Below the pieces are notes generated by a model. It saw only the letters and a program-made list of their open reading frames with translations, did not search any database and had not been told where the DNA came from. From Babesia bovis T2Bo (Eukaryota; Apicomplexa; Aconoidasida; Piroplasmida; Babesiidae), in the NCBI RefSeq assembly GCF_000165395.2, contig NC_010575.1, positions 667,001-731,000 of the forward strand: a stretch of DNA of 64,000 nt, in the 5' to 3' direction. Below are positions 52,166 through 63,261 of this stretch, one piece after another. The first letter of the stretch is position 1; the number at the start of each line of letters is the position of its first letter. The position numbers and the translations under genes are program-made.

Positions 52166-53996
52166 TTAATTTGAACCTTCGTCTTCTTCTTCAGATTCAT
52201 CGTCGTCGTCGGATTCTGTGAGGTGTTACCATTAACTACACACAAACATACCTCCATCGTCTTCAAAGTCCTCATCTTCTTCATCGTCATCATCACCTTC
52301 TTCTTCTAACTGTGATGCTCTGTACATAGCTGATGCATCTTGCTCATCAAGCCTCTTGATCTTAACATCTCTTGAGGCTAGGTACTTAGACAAGGGCTCG
52401 AACTCGGCACGGTCTACATTGGTGAACTCGTATTCTTGACCATTCTTAGTCGAAATGCTGAAAGCGAAGAATCTGTTTTGTGTAGAAACACCGGTCCTGC
52501 TGAATTCAACAGATATAATCTCATCGAATCTGAATGTAAATTCATTAAAAGCAATGGCAGACTTACCTAATGAATATAACAGGTTTGACAATAAAAAGCA
52601 GCGATCTGTTGAGCGGGAACATGTATCCGCTTGTAGCTTTGTATGTACATGAGAAACCCTAGAAATGATTGTTACTTAGGTTACACAAACATACCGCTTC
52701 TTCCTTTTCTGATTTGAATTCTCCGGGAACCACGATGGGTTTGTTTACCAAAGTGCCAAATAATTTGGTGACAACGTTGAACGTTTTACCGGTCATTACC
52801 TTCTCAAGCTTCATTGATTCGAGGTCCTCCTCGGGCATGTTTATTTCTAGTTCAATATCTTCTTCGGCGTCAAACTGCATTACAACGAAAGGGTACCTCG
52901 TTTGACCCTGCCTCATTGGCTGGTGCAACCCAATGATAAAGTTGATATGTGGGCTGTTAGGTTTAGGAACAAGAAACATGCGAGAAATATTGGTGAAGAA
53001 CATGGTGTAGTCGTAACTCTTTCCATGGTATTTGATATGTTTGCGTGAGAACTCGATTTCGAATCTTCCTCTTGGTACGATAAGAGGTACATCTGTAAGG
53101 AACGCCAATGTCTCGGACTTGAGTTCGTCCAAACCTGCTTTGAGCAGGAAGGTCTGGACATGGTGTACATATAGACCGTTGATCTTACCTGTTTAAGATC
53201 TTCTAAAGCCAGTTCATTATCGTCAACATCTGGCTTGTTAGGTATGCAGAAACGTATTTCCATGAGTTCATCTCCGTTGATGTATCCCTTGTTTTGCTTG
53301 AATTCTACAGCAAGGTCAGTCTTGGTAGGCACCGTGACTTGTGTTACATCCTTTGCGTCTATGTCGATACCGGCATTATCATCGATTGTTAATTTAAATG
53401 TGTCATTTTCAAAGCCGTAAACTCCCCAATGCCATCCCGTGTGGGCCACAGAGCCCACTTCTGGTGATATTTTAAAATGTTCATCAAAGTGTTGCTTCAG
53501 TTCATCGACAGCCTTTTCCGAAAACCCAGAAAACCTCAAGATTTCATAACCTTTTGAAGCATTCATGTCAAAACGAACTTGGTACATGCCTGGATATATT
53601 TGATTCACACTTGAAAGAAGTGTCTTTGGGACTGACTCTAAACAAAAAACAACACGAACACAGATAATGTAATTAAATGACAATAACGATACATAGTAAT
53701 AGACAAAATCAATAAGTTATACCACACATTAGTAACTACGCACAGAATTCCACCGTTACATAAAAAGATCCACAATCTTACCTCCTCCTATATTGATGAT
53801 GGAGATACTGTTCAAATCGCTGCGCTTGTGCTGGATGACTTCACCAGTCCTCTTGTTCTTCCATCCAAACAACTCAGTAGACACCTTGAACGCACCCTGT
53901 ATAATATAACAATATAATAAAACACAATCGTACAGAATCAATTGAATCAGGTCTTCTGATACCAGCGTAAACTAATACTGCGCTGGCTGTCGTCAT
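52166..53996 (-). CDS. SSRP1: FACT complex subunit SSRP1/Pob3, without HMG box
   Basis: About seven exons. Read from 53996: a short N-terminus, FKVSTELFGWKNKRTGEVIQ, then EILRFSGFSEKAVDELKQHF, HWGVYGFENDTFKL, VEFKQNKGYINGDELMEIRF, SARG-like VPRGRFEIEFSRKHIKYHG, MFFTNISRMFLVPKP, TRYPFVVMQFD, GFSCTYKATSGYMFPLNRS, and FRFDEIISVEFSR. These are the N-terminal/PH-like domains of SSRP1. The C-terminus is an acidic run (DDDDEEDEDFEDD then ESEEEDEGSN) and stops at 52166. There is no HMG box, as in fungal Pob3. FACT with Spt16 displaces and restores H2A-H2B during transcription and replication. The first exon junction near 53940-53990 is not fully settled. Confidence 0.88.
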
Positions 53997-54346
53997 TTTG
54001 GTGGTGTGTTGCCGCGCACAGCGTCACTGGCGGCCAGCCAAGGGGCATGAATTGATGTTGCTGTTTTACCCCCGAACGGCTGCGAGCTCTTTGCAAAGCT
54101 ATGCTATATATAACTGTTCTTTAATAATAGATGTAAAAATGTTAAGTAATGAATTACTGCGTTGTTACCTGGGGTGTTAGACATAACTACCCAGCTTACC
54201 TAGCACATACACACCAGGAAACCATATACACAACGATAAAAACCCAGATTCTATAGAATATTTACATTTATTCAGAACGCGCATGAAATGCATAGACCTA
54301 TATTTTCTGTATCAATTTAGCTTAAAGGTTTACTACGATTGCGGCT
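53997..54346. other. Intergenic stretch between SSRP1 and RPL10A, no gene seen
   Basis: About 350 bp between two minus-strand genes, holding the SSRP1 promoter and RPL10A 3' UTR. It includes a GC-rich patch near 54000-54090 upstream of SSRP1. No repeat or RNA recognised. Confidence 0.5.
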
Positions 54347-55380
54347 TCAGCCGTAAATCCTAAAAGGTTTACCCATAGTGCTCTTAACGGTAAGACCGCG
54401 CACGTTGTGCCAGTTCTTCTTAAGAAGGCTGACCAAGTAGTTGATGGCAAGAACAATGTTGGCTCTGAGTTGTTCGTGTGTCATCTCAACATTTCCAACG
54501 GCGACACCCATGCAAAGCACTTTCTTCAATTGGAACTTAACACTTGATTTGATTTCCCTGACCTTTTCCTCCATGTTGTCGTTGTGGGTAAGTTGAGTAG
54601 GGAATTTACCAGCCTTGTTCAATCCGGGACCGAGGAACCTGGGAATTTGTGGAAGAAGAGTTTGTGACGCAAGGAAAGCACCATATTTGTTGGCCAACTT
54701 CTTGACCAAAGTTTTGTTCCTGTTGAACTTCTTGAGACCCTCAAGGTCAATGTAATCAATACCTAAGCTCTTGGCCTGGTCACAGTGCACCTGGTCACCG
54801 AAAACACAAATCTTCATACGCTCACGTGGTACATTCTGAAGGACGACAGTACCACTGAAACGTTTGTCCCTCTGGGTATCGTAATCCTTAAGGGCTGCAG
54901 ATATAATTAGCACGTATCAAAATGCTTGATATGTAAACCACCCACTCAAACATGTATTTTGCTGAACCAAAATACCTAACACAGTGCAATAATGATGCAC
55001 ATATAACCACTGTGATCATAACGCGCTTGGTTTGGTTACACGATCGGACGTACAGCCGATTTAGAGCCGTTGCGATCGCGCATTTCACATATAAGCCACA
55101 CCACACCTTAATATAAAAATCCAACCACTAACAACGCAATGTGGAAGATATGGAGTCAATTTTCGACTATACAAACGCGATACATCGTGCCACCATCGCG
55201 CGCGGAGTACAGATGCACCAAGTAAGCATGAAACTTACAGATTTGAAGCTCTACAGTCTCGACAAAGTTCCTCTTCTTCTCCTGGGACTGCGTCAAGATT
55301 GCCGAGATGGCTTCGTTGAGCGTTTCGACGGTTAGTTTACTGAGTGGAATGATATGTGGGTGGTTTATAACCTACCTCAT
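54347..55380 (-). CDS. RPL10A: 60S ribosomal protein L10a (uL1)
   Basis: Three exons, 55380-55376, 55339-55239 and 54894-54347, sum to 654 nt, 217 residues, the same length as human L10a. Exon 1 is only five bases (ATGAG). Exon 2 gives [16 protein letters not shown] and [10 protein letters not shown]; exon 3 gives [20 protein letters not shown], then [18 protein letters not shown] and [16 protein letters not shown]. uL1 forms the mobile L1 stalk at the ribosomal E site. The second intron is 344 nt, ten times the local norm; the first is 36 nt. Highly expressed ribosomal genes often host such larger first introns, and sometimes snoRNAs, but I saw no clear box C/D or H/ACA motif in it. Confidence 0.94.
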
Positions 55381-56179
55381 CCTTATTCTGTTAATATATC
55401 CTCCTTATATGGTGCAATACGATAATATGAAAGGCGTTTCCGATGTTCCTATATATTCGGAGGCCTAATTTACTTACTGTTGCCCTCTTGGCAGGGCTCT
55501 CGAATGTGTGGGGACTAGGGGCCCTGAGGCTAGACGTTGGTCGACAACCAAAAACAACGTATCTAAACCAATGAAATAATACAGCTACTTCATGTTAGTA
55601 TAATTATAATTCCATATACAAGATTTTGGCCTTAGTTAAGCCGTGATGATAACGCCGCTAGTAATTATTACGCCTTCTTCGGATAATAAAAATAATACAC
55701 ATATTTTAGATATTTATAATATACTTTCATTTGTCTTTGTATACCACAGCGGTGTAGCGCATCAAATAAGGGCGTTGGCTGCGCTTCCAAGCTAGGCGTT
55801 TATGTGTATTCTTTTATGAGTATTGGTATTGTTTCATTATATGGAATAAACAAGTATCTAGCGGTTTATATGGTGTGTAATAATTAGACATATTGCATTA
55901 AAGTTTAAAGACGCTTTTAATGGACCAGGTTTATGAGTTTCATCGACACTTTACAATCTCCGTGAAAACTCTTCAGAATCCGTAATATGAATCCTGTGGT
56001 ACTATATGTCACATATTTTTTATTCTAACTGTGTTAATTATGCGTCAAATTACCCGATCGTTTCCCATTTGTGCGAACCCCATCAGTGGGTTGTTTTATT
56101 GCGTTAGTTTCCATAAGAATAACATTTCACTGTTAGATTACAATTTGTTACCTTGTATTACTTCAAAGAAAATAGCAAG
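55381..56179. other. Intergenic stretch with a GC-rich structured patch
   Basis: About 800 bp between divergent genes. It is AT-rich except for 55480-55565, where gccct/agggc around 55484-55499, ggggccc, and gttggtcgacaac near 55538-55552 form several possible stems. Another patch near 55640-55700 has a gtgatgataac string. I cannot name an RNA here. Confidence 0.4.
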
Positions 56180-56668
56180 ATGGTGGATGAACGTCGCAGG
56201 CGCCACCGTGGCGAAGGTGTGTTAATACTCCATATAACTGCGGTGTTCTCGTGTGTATTTAACTGACTTCCATTACAGATTCTGATGAGGAGGATCCTCT
56301 GTCTAAAAATGACCCAGATAGGGGTATGTTTATAATGTTCTTTGCATTCACACATACCAGAGTTCGGAGAGGATCTTGAGCCTAAACGCCCACGTTCTAC
56401 ACGGCGTTGCGCCCAGAACAGGAAGCCTATAACTGAAGAACCGACTGATTCTGAGGAGGAAGATCAACTTCCAGAAGAAGAGGAGGAGCTTGAGGATGAT
56501 GATGAGGGTGATGAGGAAGAAGAGGAAGTCTACGACTCCGACGACGTACAAGAGGAAGAAGAGGACGCCGAGGAAGATGTAAGTATTTTTACATTCTGCA
56601 AAAATTATAATATCCATGTGTGTGATTAATTTTATATGTGGCCTTACAATTTTTAGCAGGAAGCCTGA
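56180..56668 (+). CDS. Small acidic protein (about 125 residues) with basic start
   Basis: Four exons can be joined in phase: a first exon of 40 bases from the ATG at 56180, one near 56281-56322, a long exon at about 56362-56579, and a final exon ending in TGA at 56666-56668. The protein starts MVDERRRRHRGE, has a basic middle (PKRPRSTRRCAQNRKP), then a run of about 65 residues made almost wholly of Glu and Asp with VYDSDDV in it. There is no signal peptide or TM. The shape (basic patch plus acidic tail) is common in histone chaperones and nucleolar proteins; I recognise no specific family. The acidic run makes the long exon highly purine-rich on the plus strand. Confidence 0.6.
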
Positions 56669-56928
56669 GTCTCTTCCCTTTCCTAAATTATTTTTGATGG
56701 CTCTTTGAACACATCTCAGTTTATAACTTTTGGACGTGAATATTGAACTCTAATAATAAATAAAATTTTGTCACGTCTAATAATTTTGATCTTGCATATT
56801 CTGTTTTTACGGCGGTTTGTTAGATGTTGTCTTGCTGGTTATTTCGTTCCAAGGAAGCTGCAAACCGAATTTCCCAAACGATGTGCATATTGCATATGAA
56901 TTACAAACACATATAGACTTATATTATA

Positions 56929-58290
56929 ATGTCCGGTAATGATGGTTGTTGCCAGGGCAGTTGTGGCACCGATGTGAGTTCAGCAGATTCTATTGACCAG
57001 GGTGTAAATCATCATGGCGTCACTTTAACGAAAAGTAGCCTGTGCTATCGCTGTGGCATATTGCCAGCTACATTATTCACTCGGAAGGCTATCTGTAATA
57101 GTTGTTTCCTTGAAGTCTTTCGGCGGAAGTTTGCTTCTAATCTACGATCACATTTTGTTCGCAAAAATGAAAAGAAGGAGCCAATAATAATACTTATGGG
57201 TGGTGATGTGTTCTCTACATCACTACTGAATTTAATTTTGGAGCGTAATAAGCGAAGATATGTCACTGCAGCACATGTTCCCGCTGACAGTGACACTTCT
57301 AATCATTTATTTGTTTCCGATGATATGGCGTTGAATTATGTATTGTCGATTGATAACTATGTGGATGACAATGTTGGATTTGCCAGTCGTTCAGAGCAGT
57401 TTTTTCATCATGTAACCAACGTAGTCAATACATTAGGTAACTCTAGTGTTGAACTACAGAAGATTAAACAAACAGATCACGTCAATGAGTGGATGATACT
57501 GGGCCAAGTAACCGTATCGTATATCGCATTATGTTATTTCTATCATGAAGAGGATAGTAAATGTGACCATCGGTGTTACGAATTGAAGGAACATATGACT
57601 ACGATGTACAATTCATTGCACTGTGACGAGTTGGCTTATTCTTTAACTTTGCTACAAACCGTAAATTTGCTCAGATATATGAAAAATCACAACTTATCTA
57701 CGGTGTCTGTATTTGTTAGTGACACGCAGGAGTTGATTGTTCGTCGGGTCTTAATGTTAACCTGCATTGCAGCAGGAGGCATGGTTGCATTTAAGGGTTC
57801 CATGACAGATGCCAATAGTTTGGGCGATAATAACGTTATATATCGATTATTAAAAACTTTTTCGAGCAAGGAAGTTGCTTTGTATCATCGGCTCAACGGT
57901 CTACCTCATACATCATCTATGGATCTCTTCTGGCACAGCAGTCCACAATCCACTATATTGGGTTGTGTGAACGAGTTGGTGACCTCCATTGCATCTGCTC
58001 ATAGCAGCACTCTCCATAATGTTTGTAACGTCGTGGAGAAACTGACGCCTACATCTTATGGTAGTACATCTGGTAAGCGTAACCATTGTCTATGTTCACC
58101 TTGGCTCAGTATGCCGAGTCTGCAAGGGAGCCGTGTACTCATCGGACACAGAGGTACTTGATATGTATATTTTAATCCATTAAGCTTTTAGGTGACCTTA
58201 TGCGGAGGGTGTTCTTATTTTTGCGCTCGTAATACAGTTTTTGCAAAGTTGGCGGCTGATTTAGCCGCTTGGTTGAACTATTTTACTTGA
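56929..58290 (+). CDS. NCS2: Cytoplasmic tRNA 2-thiolation protein 2 (CTU2/NCS2)
   Basis: Exons 56929-58072, 58110-58153 and 58192-58290 sum to 1,287 nt, 428 residues. The N-terminal zinc pair CYRCG then ICNSCFLEVFRRKF fits Ctu2. The PP-loop-like body follows (PIIILMGGDVFSTSLL), with a degenerate loop as usual for the Ctu2 partner. SSKEVALYHRLNGLPHT and a Ser-rich helix then precede the C-terminal zinc knuckle CRVCKGAV and LCGGC, assembled over the last two exons. With Ctu1/Ncs6 it adds the 2-thio group to U34 of cytosolic Lys, Glu and Gln tRNAs, using sulfur from Urm1. It acts on the same wobble base class as the MnmG enzyme in this window, but in the cytosol. Confidence 0.87.
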
Positions 58291-58367
58291 TCTTGAGATG
58301 TAGTTAAACAGTTTCAAGTTCTTAATATATTATTAATATCCTAACTTAATGGTATCTTAGTTATAGG

Positions 58368-60033
58368 ATGGTTACACCTGGTTGGCGGCAGGGATGGAGC
58401 GAGGAATTACGAATTGCCACAAACTCCACACTATCTACACTTAGTGAATCCGACTATGAGAGCTTCGTAGATGTGTTGGCATTTTGGGAGGTATGTATGA
58501 TCTATATAACACCATTAAATCCAGGTATTCCGGCTGATGCTTAAAGCGGATGCCCTAATGAGTAGCTGCGTTAAGGCATTTGCTGGTACCCGAGCTTGCG
58601 GCACTAAAGCAGATCATGAATTTGATGCATTATTGGAACGGGGCATTGCCAAGGGCAAGGTACTTTTTAAAGACGTATATCTGGTATCGCAACTTCTTAA
58701 CCACTATGTTAACCCTCACCAACGTCTTATGAGCCGCACTACTGCAAGTACCGATTACGTTGAGCCGATTACACTTGATACGCAACAGTCACGTGACCTC
58801 AATAATGGACCTACATTGGGATCCCAGTACACTGACCAACTGAAGAAGCAAGAAAGTTCAAGTAATGTGGCCAGGTCAACAGAGGATATTAGATCAGAGT
58901 TTTGGGGAAGTACAGCTGACAGCGGTTCTATTGCTATAGATAAGGCATCATCAGTTAATTATGATTTGAAAAGTTGCAGCAATAGCTTTGATAATTGGAA
59001 CATGTTTGCAAAGTTTCTCAGCACAAGTAACACAGCATCCAAGCAATTTATGCTTCCGCTTTATAGCAAAATACCGTTCATTTCTTTAGGAAATTTTGTT
59101 GTATTCTACCGTATTAATGAAGGTTCGTTTGGCAAAGTGCACGTTGGTTTCCACAAATTGCACCGACGTACTTATGCTTTAAAAGTAATTAGCAAAACTC
59201 AATTCAACTCTGACACTTCCTTGTTCCGTCGCTTAAAAGATGAGATGAGTTTGGTTACTGCAGTTGTGCATCCGAATGTTGTGAGGACTTTTGAGATCAT
59301 AGAAACTGTGTCTACCTTGGTGATAGCTATGGAGTACTGCGATGGCGGTGACATGATTGGGTTGATAAAAGATTATTCCCCAATGTCTGAATCCATGGCC
59401 CGTACTATATTTCGGATGGTAGCCAATGGTGTCAATTATCTACATTCTTCCAACATATGCCATCGTGATATTAAACCGGAAAACATATTCTTGAAGCGTA
59501 TTGTACGCAAATCTAGCGGTTTAATCTCCAACACATCAGCTACTGCAACTTCACAGATCAACGACCAGCCAATTAATTTACCAAATGGGACTATGGCTTA
59601 CATTCTGAAAATAGGTGATTTTGGAGCTGCTACACGCATTCCCGAAGATCGTCTGCTTTTAGATACTGTAGGCACCATGAGCTATGCTGCACCAGAAGTT
59701 CTTGGTTGCGGCGGTGTTATGGGTTATTGCGGCAAGAGTGCAGACATTTGGTCACTTGGTATACTTCTGTATGCGATGTTATTTGGGGAGCTTCCGTGGC
59801 ACAATGAGGATATAAATCTACAGGACGCCGTGCAGCAAATTTTGAACAATCCTATAAAAATCCCTCTAGATATAAGTGCATCTTTGACTCATCTTCTAAG
59901 GCATATGTTACAGGTAAACCCTTCGAAACGTCCTAGTGTCAAGGAAGTGCTAGCTCATCCTTGGTTGTCAGAGGTTGCAGAGGACCATTTGATAGTGAAG
60001 AAGATAAAACCCACTTTCTCCAAACCTTCATAA
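58368..60033 (+). CDS. Serine/threonine protein kinase, CAMK-like
   Basis: Exons 58368-58490 and 58525-60033 sum to 1,632 nt, 543 residues. An N-terminal region of about 230 residues without known domain (MVTPGWRQGWSEEL, then ALLERGIAKGKVLFKD) precedes a full kinase domain at about 235-535: INEGSFGKVHVGFH (G-loop), YALKVISK, ICHRDIKPENIFL, IGDFGAATR, TMSYAAPEVL, then DIWSLGILLYAMLFGELPW and the end PSKRPSVKEVLAHPWL. All catalytic residues are present. The first Gly of the G-loop is Asn. An insert of about 30 residues sits between the catalytic loop and DFG. The AMPK/CAMK-like HPWL end supports the group; the substrate is unknown. Confidence 0.85.
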
Positions 60034-60349
60034 TGCGTTAAAAAATTATATTTGCATTATATTTTGCATCACTGCAAGGCAGGAATTACTGATCCCCTAT
60101 GGGTATTACACTGAACCACCAACGCAGTCCGTGACAATTTAGCATAACACAGAATATATAACTTCCAGAGTATATTATGCCGTTTATAGCATGTTTCATG
60201 TTTTAAACCATACGCTGGATTTATTCCATGCATGTGGTCACACGTTTGTCATCTGATACGATATTCTTAAGTGGTACAAAATGAACCCTAGGCTCTAATA
60301 TAACGCCACTCAGCAGTTTGTTAATTCTGGGACCTATGACCTGATGAAT
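60034..60349. other. Convergent intergenic stretch, no gene seen
   Basis: About 316 bp between the kinase stop and the stop of the minus-strand WD40 gene. AT-rich, with no supported feature. Confidence 0.5.
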
Positions 60350-61507
60350 TCAGAGTTGGGAAATATTACCTATACCGGCGTAGTGACTTATGCAAAGCCT
60401 TGAATCTACGTCCCAAATGCGTACTCCATCTAATGCGCAGGTGACTAAATTGAAGGCTTCTACACATCCCGTGACTGCACCTCTGTAAACATTAAGTATA
60501 CGTGTTGCTTGTAGCTTACACATGACCTGAGAGATAGAACGTTTTTTTGAAATCGTCCAATGGGACTATTGCAATATGTCCCATATCGCACGCTATATAG
60601 AGTCTTTGTGAGATTTTACTTTGTTCCACAGATAGGGGAACATGTTCAAGAAAGTATGAGCTAATAGCTGTCCTCTCTTTGTGATTCCAGAACCTGACGT
60701 TCTTATCCCTTGAGATAGACACGAATGACAGACGACGTGTATACGGTTCTTGCATCAAATTTGCGATACCAATAACAGTGGCAGAGTGACCCACGTAAAC
60801 GGTTCCTTTGCTGTCCGAAAGAAATAGCCTAATAGGGCATAGATTTAACATACGTTATTACTTACTCAACTAGTCTAATGAGAGCAATGTCTCCATTTTG
60901 GGCAGATATTAAAATAGTTACATTTTCAAAATCCACCTTTATATCTGTGATTGAGTTAAAAAAGATTTGCTTGTTTTTGATTAAAGTCCCGGTGGATATC
61001 TGTTGAACATTGGTGTACTTTCAAGTTTTAGATACCTGCCATACATAAAGCCTTCCGGTATTAGATCCGGCATAAAGTAAATCTCCAGAACGTGAAAATG
61101 TAACAGCAGTAATCTGTAACCATGTTTAACACATCAGATTTAACTTACAAGCTCAGGTACTGAAACTTTATAGCTCTTCGATTCCGATATAAATGCGATT
61201 TTTGCCTTATCCCCGGTAGCAATGCATACAATATTTGATGTTGATGCTACCGAGTTTGGGTTACACTTAAATCCATCCTGCAAAGTATATATTTGACGTA
61301 AAATTAACCAACTTTGGAAACTTCTCGTTCTACCCTTCCGGTGGAATCTAGTATGAACACGGCATTATCGCCAACAGCTATTACACTACCATCATTCAGC
61401 ATCTGTATGTTATAGCATCAAATTTAATGTATCGAGTCTACTTCATGGAATACGTGGGCTATTTCCCCAGTCAAGGTGTTAGCGCGCGTCAGTCTCCAAT
61501 AATCATG
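60350..61507 (-). CDS. WD40-repeat protein of the IPI3/WDR18 type
   Basis: Read from about 61507 down to the TGA at 60350-60352, with about six introns of 31-45 nt. Exons give ANTLTGEIAHVFHE, LNDGSVIAVGDNAVFILDS, IVCIATGDKAKIAFI, ITAVTFSRSGDLLYAGSNTGRLYVWQ, ISTGTLIKN, DIALIRLVE, then GHSATVIGIANL, LSFVSISRDKNVRFWNHK, LYIACDMGHIAIVPL and a last GAVTGCVEAFNLVTCALDGVRIWDV. The layout resembles IPI3/WDR18: a cage of WD repeats with a characteristic GNIYVWELSSG-like blade and a C-terminal repeat after a gap. In the Rix1 complex, IPI3 acts in ITS2 processing and late 60S maturation. The 5' end overlaps the start of the plus-strand WD40 gene, so the first exon is uncertain. Confidence 0.58.
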
Positions 61508-62548
61508 GTGGAGCTGGTATCATCTAATCAGAAGAGGTCACACCGTAATTGTGCAACCTCTGTAGGTGTTTATGGTTCATCTGTAGTCACTGGAGGAAAA
61601 GATTCCTGTGTCCTTTTGTACGATTGTACCCTTGGTCATATCCGCAACAGCGGTCGTTACGAAATATCGGCGGTGTCTGCTGTGCGTACTAATGTGTTAA
61701 GTGTTGATATAGTAGGAGAAAGAGTGATATGTGGTACATCATCCGGTCAATTACACATTTTGGATACCCGTGGCAATGGGTCTAATCGCATTTTGGCACA
61801 CGTTGGCCAAGTTAGTTGTGTAAAATGGTTAGAGGCCACTAGAAACATAGTGTGTAGCACATCTTTGGACGGTAAAGCAAAGGTGTGGGATATTAGACAC
61901 ACTTCAATCGCTTTGCACGAACTTATTGGTCATACGTCGGGGGTCAATAGTTGTGATTCACTCCCTAACACTTCATCTCAGGATGAGTTTTCTATGGGTT
62001 TTACCGATTATTTAGAAAGGTTACTGACTGTTGGTAGCGATCGCACGGCACGTTTGTGGAACCTTAATAGTGGAACGCATTTGGTTTTTAAGATACCTCC
62101 TACTCTGTCACAGAATGCGGAGTCTTGCTGTATTATATGTAGTAAACCTCACTACATATTTGCAACAGGCCTAGACACCGAATATTTGTTGATATTTTCG
62201 TTGAAACTGAATAAGCATATAGGCCAGTTTTCATTAGGCGGTACAAACGTATGGATCAATTGCATCCGTTTATGTGGTCCATATCTGCTTGTTGGTACTA
62301 ATACTGGCAAGTTGTTATTTATACGATACACTTTCCATGACAATTATTCTAATTGTACGTTGGAAATTGCGTGTTCGTTTGATTATCAAGGCTCAGTAAA
62401 TGACATTCGTTTTGAGCAAGACAAAGACAGTCTCTGTGTGTATTTGGCATTGGGAACAGAAGTGCGTCTTGGTCGTTGGGGAGAATGCCAATTAGCCATG
62501 GACGCGAAGCCTCACAACCTAATAAACCAATCGGTATTTAAGATATGA
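61505..62548 (+). CDS. WD40-repeat protein, RRP9/U3-55K-like
   Basis: A single exon; the frame is open from 61427, and I prefer the ATG at 61505 (347 residues) because the minus-strand WD40 gene appears to use 61442-61507. Repeats: GVYGSSVVTGGKDSCVLLYDC, ERVICGTSSGQLHILDTRG, HVGQVSCVKWLEATRNIVCS then KAKVWDI, ERLLTVGSDRTARLWNLNSG, and a final SVNDIRFEQDKDSLCVYLAL followed by EVRLGRWGE. The last part matches the RRP9 end, where a blade is followed by GQEHRLGRWW and a basic tail. RRP9 is the U3 snoRNP protein for 18S rRNA processing. The match rests mainly on that C-terminal signature; another WD40 protein is possible. Confidence 0.6.
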   Translation: MVELVSSNQKRSHRNCATSVGVYGSSVVTGGKDSCVLLYDCTLGHIRNSGRYEISAVSAVRTNVLSVDIVGERVICGTSSGQLHILDTRGNGSNRILAHVGQVSCVKWLEATRNIVCSTSLDGKAKVWDIRHTSIALHELIGHTSGVNSCDSLPNTSSQDEFSMGFTDYLERLLTVGSDRTARLWNLNSGTHLVFKIPPTLSQNAESCCIICSKPHYIFATGLDTEYLLIFSLKLNKHIGQFSLGGTNVWINCIRLCGPYLLVGTNTGKLLFIRYTFHDNYSNCTLEIACSFDYQGSVNDIRFEQDKDSLCVYLALGTEVRLGRWGECQLAMDAKPHNLINQSVFKI

Positions 62549-63261
62549 ATTTATTTATTACGCTATTGTGTGATGTGGCATCCTTTTTATGTTTTTACAT
62601 AATGGAATCACATATTATATATTTTAGATGATAGCACATAGTATGTAACAATGATATATATATACACAAGAAATACGTTCCTTACGTCCTCATCGATATA
62701 TAAGTTAAAAACCAAATTATGCGGCACGGAACGTATACGTAGCATACACCAATACACAACATGGTTCAATCTAAATGCTCACCATGCCTAATAGAACCAT
62801 TCCATACCATTCTAAAGCATGTTTACTCCGGTTTATATAAGGTAACATTAAATATTTTACAAAATAAGAGAATCCCCATCAATTAGGGTTAGACCAAAAC
62901 ATCATTTCATAGATGATGAGATTATTTAGGTAATTTGTACAATTAATCCATATGAGGATGATCTATAGACAACAAATCAAGGGAGATTAGATCATATATC
63001 GACATTTTATTTTTTGCCACATTTGTCAAAGGGTATGATTCTTCTATAATGCTACAAAGTAGTTTCAATTATCACCTTTCAGTACTATAAACCTCTTATA
63101 TGATATGGATATTGATCTAATAACTGTTAAAATACCGAGAATCCTTTGTATCATCTATTGTTGACTACTGGGTAAATTGCCCGCCAATTGTTACTAAATG
63201 GTTTATATATATTAAGGGAACCTAATACTATGCTATATAGTCCTATTTTTAGTGTTAGATT
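62549..63261. other. Convergent intergenic stretch, no gene seen
   Basis: About 710 bp of AT-rich DNA between the RRP9-like gene and the convergent last gene. No frame, repeat or RNA recognised. Confidence 0.5.

Noticed and set aside
55141..55335. Plus-strand frame of 64 codons
   Set aside because: It lies antisense to RPL10A exon 2 and its intron; the minus-strand reading matches uL1 exactly.
55645..55700. Possible box C/D snoRNA (gtgatgataac string)
   Set aside because: No box D within a plausible distance.
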